DNA of 64,000 bases. Origin: Bacillota bacterium (GTDB lineage: Bacteria > Bacillota > Clostridia > Oscillospirales > Ruminococcaceae). How positions within the stretch are numbered: the first letter of the stretch is position 1; every line of letters begins with the position of its first letter. The DNA lies in NCBI GenBank assembly GCA_023457355.1, contig JAEWLW010000003.1:3195-67194 (forward strand). Direction: 5' to 3'. Below are positions 58,837 through 64,000 of the stretch, piece by piece. The translations under genes and the position numbers were made by a program. The notes beneath the pieces are model-generated. The model ran no database searches, was not told the origin of the DNA, and was given only the letters and a program-made list of their open reading frames with translations.

Positions 58837-59952
58837 ATGGCCTTTTTGACGCTCGCATGTCCGTGCCTGTTCGGATTGGAAAGTGTGCTTTCAGGTGAGA
58901 TTAAACGTATTGGCGGTCAGGATATTGAAGTGACCGATGGCCGGGTATGCTTTAAGGGCAGCCCTCAAATGATTGCGCGCGCAAATGTTTTATTGCGCAC
59001 GGCGGAGCGCGTACTGATTGTGGTGGGCGGTTTTCGCGCTGAAAGCTTTCAGGACCTGTTTGAGGGCGTCTATGCGTTGCCCTTTGAGCATTATATCGGC
59101 AGTGCCGATGCATTTCCCGTCAAGGGCTGGTCGCTTAATTCCAAGCTTAAAAGCATACCGGACTGCCAGGCCATCATTAAAAAAGCAGCGGCCAAGCGTC
59201 TGGGTGAGCACTACGGCAGAGAATGGCTGCCTGAGACCGGGCCGGTGCACCAGATTCAGTTTTCCATCATGCGGGACGTTGTCACCATTATGATTGATAC
59301 CTCGGGCAATGGATTGCATAAGCGTGGCTACCGCCCTGCTGCCAACGCTGCGCCTATCAAAGAGACGCTGGCTTGTGGCATTGCCGACCTTGCCCGCGTG
59401 CGGGAGGATACGCTGGTGGTGGACCCGCTTTGCGGCTCCGGTACGCTTTTGATTGAAGCGGCAACCAAAGCATTGCGTATCGCACCGGGTTTAAAGCGTC
59501 ATTTTGCGGCTGAGCGCTGGGGCCTTGTGCCCCCGGAAGAATGGCAGCAGGTCCGTCAGGAAAGCTTTGAAGCCATTAAGCGGCGCGGCGCTTTTCAGGC
59601 CATTGGGTCGGATATTGATCCGCATTCTGTCCGGCTGACACGTGATAATGCACAGCGCGCAGGTGTTGGCGTTAAAATTGATTGTAATGTTGCAGATGTT
59701 GCGTCGTTTGTACCGCCGGAGCAACCGTTTACGCTTTTAACCAACCCGCCATATGGTCAGCGCATGCTGGAGCTGCATCAGGCGGAAGAGCTGTACCGCA
59801 CTATGGGTCGGGTTTTTGTACCGGGAGAGGGCAGAAGCTATTATATCATCAGCCCGCACGAGCATTTTGAAAACCTGTTTGGCCGGCAGGCCAGCCGCCG
59901 TCGAAAGCTTTATAACGGCATGGTGAAGTGCCAGCTCTATATGTTCTTTTAA
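58837..59952 (+). CDS. THUMP-domain RNA methyltransferase (RlmL/YpsC type)
   Basis: SAM-dependent RNA guanine-N2 methyltransferase, 371 residues. A ferredoxin-like/THUMP region (about 1-155) is followed by the methylase fold: VVDPLCGSGTLLIEAA (SAM motif near 190), IGSDIDPHSVRLTRDNAQRAG and the catalytic NPPYG. It corresponds to the N-terminal (m2G2445-type) half of E. coli RlmL. AAGGAAGG before ATG. Confidence 0.92.
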   Translation: MAFLTLACPCLFGLESVLSGEIKRIGGQDIEVTDGRVCFKGSPQMIARANVLLRTAERVLIVVGGFRAESFQDLFEGVYALPFEHYIGSADAFPVKGWSLNSKLKSIPDCQAIIKKAAAKRLGEHYGREWLPETGPVHQIQFSIMRDVVTIMIDTSGNGLHKRGYRPAANAAPIKETLACGIADLARVREDTLVVDPLCGSGTLLIEAATKALRIAPGLKRHFAAERWGLVPPEEWQQVRQESFEAIKRRGAFQAIGSDIDPHSVRLTRDNAQRAGVGVKIDCNVADVASFVPPEQPFTLLTNPPYGQRMLELHQAEELYRTMGRVFVPGEGRSYYIISPHEHFENLFGRQASRRRKLYNGMVKCQLYMFF

Positions 59953-59968
59953 CTTTGTTGTGCGAATC

Positions 59969-60010
59969 AATACCGCCGACGCTGTTTTGGTTACAGCGTC
60001 GCGGTATTTT
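59969..60010 (+). terminator. Terminator after the rRNA methyltransferase
   Basis: AATACCGC-GACGCTG pairs with CAGCGTCGCGGTATT (one bulged C), followed by TT. A second hairpin with ACGGC/GCCGT core lies at 60044-60091. Confidence 0.8.
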
Positions 60011-60200
60011 ATATACAGGCGCTTTATACTGCTCCGGGTTAAAAACGACGACAGCTTTACGGCTAATTTTTGCCGTCTGTCGTTGTCGTCTTTGGTGGTC
60101 GTCAGTCAACCGGCATCCTCTTCTTGGACCGACAAAAAATATCTCTCAAATTTTGTCCGCCGATTGAGCCTTAAACAGTATTATCATAATAGTCATTTTA

Positions 60201-60299
60201 ATGAAAAATAGCCCCAGTATCGGTGTCGATAGCGGCGGAAACTTTGTTAAAGCTGTCGTAACCTTACCTTTTTATTCATTTTGTGAAACAAGGTGTTGA
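60201..60299 (+). pseudogene. Possible remnant of an ASKHA-type kinase gene
   Basis: A 32-codon frame begins MKNSPSIGVDSGGNFVKAVV, which resembles the phosphate-1 motif at the N-terminus of ASKHA ATPases such as type II pantothenate kinase or dehydratase activators (GIDxGGTxxKxV). It then runs into a stop that overlaps the serC promoter. No ribosome site. Either a decayed gene fragment or chance. Confidence 0.3.
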
Positions 60300-60324
60300 C
60301 GCTGATTGTCCGGCGACATATACT
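60296..60324 (+). promoter_or_regulatory. Sigma-A promoter of serC-apgM
   Basis: TTGACG, 17 nt, TATACT. Predicted start is about 60331, leaving a ~275-nt leader before serC. Confidence 0.8.
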
Positions 60325-60330
60325 GTGAAT

Positions 60331-60608
60331 AGCCGCTTTTGACCTGTGGGGTTGCGTTATTCTAAGCAGATGACAGGATTGGGTCGTATTTTCATTAAGC
60401 GGTCTACCACGGAAGGTTCCAAAGTGCCGCTGGCACTGCGGAAGATTGCACAGCCAGTTGCGGTATTTATATCAAGGTTACCCGTTTGATTGACGCTGCG
60501 TCTTTTCAAAAGAGAGCGCTATCCGGCTGAATACAGGCCGGTGCTGAAACCGCAGAGCTGCAATGGGGTACCGGTCATAATTTATGCAGATTTTAGGAGG
60601 TCATAGTG
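60331..60608 (+). promoter_or_regulatory. Long structured leader of serC
   Basis: No gene is visible. Nested helices close the first part: CCGCTT near the 5' end with AAGCGG, GACC with GGTC, and CTGT with ACAG. Further hairpins are GTGCC-gct-GGCAC (about 60424) and CCGGC/GCCGG (60524-60542). TGACCT (60340-60345) is complementary to AGGTCA (60599-60604) at the ribosome site. I do not find T-box or SAM-riboswitch hallmarks. A regulatory role is inferred. Confidence 0.45.
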
Positions 60609-61697
60609 ATGTCAAAGTATGAGCGCATCTACAATTTCTCGGCGGGTCCTTCAATGCTGCCCCTTGAAGTGCTTGAAGAATGCAACCGCGACATGTACAA
60701 CTACCACGGCAGTGGTATGTGTGTGATGGAGATGAGCCATCGATCTAAAGTGTTCATCGAAATTGCGCAGGATGCGGAAAAGCTACTTCGCGAAGTGATG
60801 CAGATCCCCGAAAATTACAAGGTGCTGTTTATGCAGGGGGGCGCCAGCTTACAGTTTGCGGCACTGCCGCTGAACTTAAAGCGCAATGACACCGCCGATT
60901 ACGTCAAGACCGGAAATTTTTCGTCAATTTCGGCAAAAGAAGCTGCTCAGTTTATCAATGTCCGTATTGCGGCCAGCTCGGAAGATACAAAATATGACCG
61001 CATTCCGCAACAGAATGAATTGAAGCTTGACCCCGATGCCGACTATGTGCATATCTGTCTGAATAATACCGTGTACGGCACCAAGTTCCCGTACATCCCC
61101 GAAACCGGCGATGTCCCGTTGGTCGCCGATATTTCAAGCTGCATCCTTTCAGAGCCGCTGGATGTCAGCCGGTTTGGCGTGCTGTATGCGGGCGTACAGA
61201 AAAATATTGCGCCTGCCGGCATGGCGCTGGTTATCATCCGTGAAGATCTGATTCAGGAACCCGCCGCAGGTACGCCGGTCATGCTCAACTATAAGGCGAT
61301 GGCCGAAAAAGAGTCGATGTATAACACCCCCAATTGCTGGTGCATTTATGTCACCAAGCTGGTTTTGGAATATATTAAGGCTATAGGCGGCGTGACCGAG
61401 ATGCAGCGCCGGAATATCGCCAAGGCGGCGTTACTTTACGATTATCTCGATGCCAGCAAACTGTTCAAGGCCGGTGCCGAAAAGGGCAGCCGCTCGATCA
61501 TGAACATTATTTTCACAACAGGGAATGAAGAGCTGGACGCCCGGTTTGTCAAGGAGGCTTCTGCGCTCGGCATGTCCAACCTCAAGGGGCACAAGGTTTT
61601 AGGCGGCATGCGCGCATCCGTTTATAACAATATGCCGTACCAGGGCGTAGAGGCGTTGGTGAACTTTATGCGCGCATTTGAAGAAAAGCACGGCTGA
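60609..61697 (+). CDS. serC: Phosphoserine aminotransferase
   Basis: PLP enzyme converting 3-phosphohydroxypyruvate and glutamate to phosphoserine. The 362-residue protein has IYNFSAGPSMLPLEVLEE, GGASLQFAALPLNL, the PLP lysine Lys198 in AGVQKNIAPAG, and the C-terminal KGHKVLGGMRASVYN. AGGAGG fits ATG 60609 (8-nt spacing) better than GTG 60606. serA, its usual partner in Clostridia, is not next to it; apgM follows instead. Confidence 0.96.
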   Translation: MSKYERIYNFSAGPSMLPLEVLEECNRDMYNYHGSGMCVMEMSHRSKVFIEIAQDAEKLLREVMQIPENYKVLFMQGGASLQFAALPLNLKRNDTADYVKTGNFSSISAKEAAQFINVRIAASSEDTKYDRIPQQNELKLDPDADYVHICLNNTVYGTKFPYIPETGDVPLVADISSCILSEPLDVSRFGVLYAGVQKNIAPAGMALVIIREDLIQEPAAGTPVMLNYKAMAEKESMYNTPNCWCIYVTKLVLEYIKAIGGVTEMQRRNIAKAALLYDYLDASKLFKAGAEKGSRSIMNIIFTTGNEELDARFVKEASALGMSNLKGHKVLGGMRASVYNNMPYQGVEALVNFMRAFEEKHG

Positions 61698-61845
61698 GGA
61701 TTAATTTTATAAGTGCCGGCTTATTCATAACAGCAAATTGCTGTCCGGTGCCAAAATGTATCATGGCGAAGCGGGGTGCTCTAAAACGGGTTTAACTGTT
61801 TTGCGGCGCCCTGCCTCTGTTTATAATAGGGAGTGTCAATTTTTA

Positions 61846-63060
61846 ATGAAATGTGTAATCTTTTTAGGCGATGGTATGGCGGATGAGCCCATTGCCGGTT
61901 TGGGCGGCAAGACGCCGCTTGAGGTAGCAAAACACCCGAACATCGATCGCATAGCAACCGATGGCATCATGGGTATGAGCGTCACGGTTCCGGAAAATTT
62001 ACCGGCCGGCAGCGATATTGCCAACCTGTCGATTATCGGTGTAGACCCCTCGAAGTGCTACACCGGCCGTTCTCCGCTTGAAGCGGTCAGCATGGGGGTC
62101 ACGCTTGGCGAAAACGATGTAACCTACCGCTGCAACCTTGTGACGCTCTCAGACGAAGAGGCGCTGTCTGAGCGTACCATGCAGGACTATTGTGCAGGTG
62201 AAATTTCCAGCGAGGAAGCCGCACAGCTTATTGCCGTGATGCAGCAGCGCTTCGGTTCGGAGAAAGTTGAGTTTCACCCGGGCGTCAGCTATCGGCATTG
62301 TCTTGTGCTCCGAGACGGCAGCACGGGCGCGCAGCTTGTTCCGCCGCACGATATTTCCGGCAGAAAGCTGGGTGAAAGTTACATACCGCAGGGCACCAAC
62401 AGCGACCTGCTGTTGGAGATGATGGCATACGCCACCGAAGCTTTCCGCCATCATCCGGTCAACCTGGCCCGCATCGCGCAGGGAAAGAACCCCGCAACGT
62501 CGGTGTGGTTTTGGGGCGAGGGAACGCAACCCAGGCTGCACAATTTTGAGCAGCAATACGGATTGCGCGGCGGGATGATTTCTGCGGTTGACTTATTGCA
62601 GGGTATCGGCCTTTCGATGGGGATGAAGGTGATACCCGTTGAGGGGGCAACCGGCAACTACCACACCAACTTTAAGGGCAAGGGCGAGGCTGCTATCAAG
62701 GCGCTGCAAGAGGATTGTGATTTTGTCTATATCCATGTGGAGGCACCCGATGAATGCGGACACCAGGCCCAGCTTAAAGAAAAAATCTGGTCTATTGAAC
62801 AGATTGATTCCCAGATCATCGGACCGGTGATGACGGCGCTGGAGCAAAGCGGTGAGGATTGGGCCGTTATGGTCGCACCCGACCATCCGACGCCGATCGC
62901 GCTGAAAACACACACCAGAACGCCTGTTCCGTTTGCATACTGCAAAAAAGGACAAAAGGGGACACAACCCCGCCGTTATAATGAAAAGACGGCGCAGGCC
63001 ACCGATGTTTTTGTGCCAAAAGCACATGAGCTGCTGGGACTGCTGCTTTCCGAAAAATAG
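61846..63060 (+). CDS. apgM: Cofactor-independent phosphoglycerate mutase, ApgM family
   Basis: Alkaline-phosphatase-superfamily protein of the archaeal-type ApgM family, 404 residues: FLGDGMADEPI with metal ligand Asp, LPAGSDIANLSIIG with the catalytic Ser, HVEAPDECGHQAQ, and APDHPTPIALKTHTRTPVPF. In several bacteria members of this family act as homoserine kinase rather than mutase. Its place after serC leaves glycolysis, serine or threonine synthesis all possible. ATG 61846 follows AGGGAG; a start at 61738 would add 36 unrelated residues. Confidence 0.88.
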   Translation: MKCVIFLGDGMADEPIAGLGGKTPLEVAKHPNIDRIATDGIMGMSVTVPENLPAGSDIANLSIIGVDPSKCYTGRSPLEAVSMGVTLGENDVTYRCNLVTLSDEEALSERTMQDYCAGEISSEEAAQLIAVMQQRFGSEKVEFHPGVSYRHCLVLRDGSTGAQLVPPHDISGRKLGESYIPQGTNSDLLLEMMAYATEAFRHHPVNLARIAQGKNPATSVWFWGEGTQPRLHNFEQQYGLRGGMISAVDLLQGIGLSMGMKVIPVEGATGNYHTNFKGKGEAAIKALQEDCDFVYIHVEAPDECGHQAQLKEKIWSIEQIDSQIIGPVMTALEQSGEDWAVMVAPDHPTPIALKTHTRTPVPFAYCKKGQKGTQPRRYNEKTAQATDVFVPKAHELLGLLLSEK

Positions 63061-63098
63061 TCTGTTTAAATAACCTGTAGAGGGGGAGGAAGAGGGCA

Positions 63099-63797
63099 AT
63101 GCTGACACAAACAGGCGGTATCCTTGACTCGCTGAGGGCGCTGACGCTGTTTTCAGTTTTTGTTCGTTTTGCCCTTGCGGTGCTGCTGGGCGGCGTTATT
63201 GGCGTGGAGAGGGGAAAAAAGCGCCATCCGGCGGGGCTTAGAACGCATCTTTTGGTGTGTATCGGTTCGGCTTCGGTTATGATGGTGAGCCAGTATATCA
63301 TCAACACGATGGATAGTGCGTCCGACCCAAGCCGTCTGGGTGCGCAGGTTATCAGCGGCATCGGCTTTTTGGGGGTGGGCACCATTGTGGTGACTGGCCG
63401 CAATCAGGTAAAAGGGCTGACGACAGCAGCGGGATTGTGGGCTTCGGCCTGTATGGGGCTTGCCATCGGTATCGGCTTCTACGAAGGAGCCGTCATCATG
63501 TGCCTGTTCCTTTATCTGGTGCTGGCCGTGATAGACCGTCTGGACGCCGAATATGTTAAATACTCCAACAAATGTCAGCTCTTCGTCGAATATGACAAGA
63601 CGGTTCATTTGGGACAGATTATCGAAGTCATCCATTCTCTGGACTGGTACGTCACCAATATTGAATCGATAAGCGAAATAGGGTGTAATATTTCAATGGT
63701 GATTGGCATCAATCACGACGGTAAAAAAGTGGATCATCGTGTTTTGACCGCGGCGCTGAAAAACATACCCGGTTTGTTTTCCGCACAGGAGCTTTAA
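63099..63797 (+). CDS. MgtC/SapB family membrane protein
   Basis: 232-residue protein with an N-terminal MgtC domain of about four helices (VRFALAVLLGGVIGVERGKKRHPAGLRTHLLVCIGSA, ISGIGFLGVGTI, LTTAAGLWASACMGLAIGIG) and a C-terminal ACT-like cytoplasmic domain (about 150-232). MgtC proteins are linked to Mg2+ limitation and membrane ATPase control; transport is not shown. GGGGGAGG precedes ATG. A GC-rich hairpin follows (CCGCCGCAG/CTGCGGCGG, 63847-63868). Confidence 0.9.
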   Translation: MLTQTGGILDSLRALTLFSVFVRFALAVLLGGVIGVERGKKRHPAGLRTHLLVCIGSASVMMVSQYIINTMDSASDPSRLGAQVISGIGFLGVGTIVVTGRNQVKGLTTAAGLWASACMGLAIGIGFYEGAVIMCLFLYLVLAVIDRLDAEYVKYSNKCQLFVEYDKTVHLGQIIEVIHSLDWYVTNIESISEIGCNISMVIGINHDGKKVDHRVLTAALKNIPGLFSAQEL

Positions 63798-63844
63798 TAT
63801 AAGCGTTAAGTTCATTTGCTTTATGGCCTGAAAAAGTTTATCCC

Positions 63845-63870
63845 GACCGCCGCAGGTATCTGCGGCGGTT
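63845..63870 (+). terminator. Hairpin after the mgtC-like gene
   Basis: CCGCCGCAG-GTAT-CTGCGGCGG, a perfect 9-bp stem, but without a clear U-run. Confidence 0.5.
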
Positions 63871-63910
63871 CGCCTGTCAAAGAACGCTTTCTTACTAAAG
63901 AATTGCACAA

Positions 63911-64000
63911 ATTAAAGTTTTTGGTCAAGCTTTTTTCAAAAAGCTTGCGTGCTTCATTCTTCAAAAAAGCGCAGGAGGGGCAGCCAAAACAGTCCGGGGG
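63911..64000. repeat. Candidate dispersed intergenic repeat, cut by window edge
   Basis: The block has an AAGTTTTTGGTCAAGC start, a perfect 10-bp inverted repeat CAAGCTTTTT/AAAAAGCTTG (63926-63947) and a purine-rich GC continuation. It resembles short interspersed intergenic elements I know from Oscillospirales genomes. Only one copy is in this window, so repeat status cannot be shown here. Confidence 0.4.

Noticed and set aside
60331..60608. T-box before serC
   Set aside because: GGGGTACCGG near 60567 resembles the T-box core only loosely, and there is no terminator/antiterminator pair with the standard T-box sequence.
61738..61845. Longer N-terminus for ApgM
   Set aside because: The family protein begins at MKCVIFLGDG; AGGGAG upstream of 61846 supports the shorter form.
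1..64000. CRISPR arrays, insertion sequences, prophage genes, tRNA or rRNA
   Set aside because: No repeat-spacer pattern, transposase, integrase, phage structural gene, cloverleaf or rRNA sequence was found by reading both strands.

Overview
This window is chromosomal DNA of a spore-forming, probably anaerobic member of the Clostridia, most likely an Oscillospirales/Ruminococcaceae-type lineage with roughly balanced GC. The evidence is RNase J in place of RNase E, the Firmicutes-type order rplI-dnaB and tilS-hpt-ftsH, the sporulation proteins SpoVB, YabP and YabQ, an Rnf complex, long-form HPF and strong AGGAGG ribosome binding sites. Nearly all genes are on the + strand; only the hemerythrin, AraC-type and flavin-nitroreductase-like genes are on the - strand. 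I see no rRNA, tRNA, CRISPR array, prophage or insertion sequence. This is a core-genome region with small accessory genes between operons.

Layout. 1-4.9 kb: RNase J (cut by the window edge), the c-di-AMP phosphodiesterase GdpP, ribosomal protein L9. 5-10.4 kb: DnaB helicase, TilS, Hpt, FtsH. 10.7-14.6 kb: an M16 peptidase pair (YmfF/YmfH-like), Lgt, and a very small DUF6132-like membrane protein whose start lies in a 15-bp inverted repeat. 14.7-17.5 kb: L21, L27 (without the Firmicutes N-terminal extension and without Prp), Obg, Mini-III. 17.5-20.3 kb: two YitT paralogues, bacteriohemerythrin, an Asn/Ser/Gln-rich repeat protein. 20.7-26.7 kb: AbgA-like amidohydrolase, AraC/GyrI regulator, DEAD-box helicase, TelA, TPM-domain protein. 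26.9-33.8 kb: apbE-Gx transporter-rnfCDGEAB, a complete flavinylated Rnf operon; RnfG carries two FMN domains and RnfE a cysteine tail. 33.9-40.7 kb: nitroreductase-like protein, a lipoprotein, DivIVA, IspD, IspF, and the c-di-AMP cyclase CdaA with its partner CdaR. 40.9-51.3 kb: FAD dehydrogenase, then an unusual structured leader before recJ-rel, followed by dtd, a glyoxalase-like hydrolase, hemZ and a uridine-kinase-like gene. 51.4-56.6 kb: the spoVB-mazG-hup-rqcP-yabP-yabQ-divIC-yabR cluster. 56.7-64 kb: amidohydrolase, HPF, 23S rRNA methyltransferase, serC-apgM after a long leader, MgtC, and a possible dispersed repeat at the end.

Functionally, the window holds both ends of c-di-AMP turnover (CdaA/CdaR and GdpP), the stringent-response enzyme Rel and the hibernation factor HPF, an Rnf Na+/H+ pump with the ApbE enzyme that attaches its FMN groups, and a sporulation/cell-division cluster with a consensus sigma-E promoter before yabP and a separate sigma-A promoter inside yabQ for divIC. 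The most interesting candidate for something undescribed is the leader upstream of recJ-rel. It has its own promoter and a ~42-nt motif present twice with a 106-nt period; each copy contains a segment complementary to the recJ Shine-Dalgarno region.
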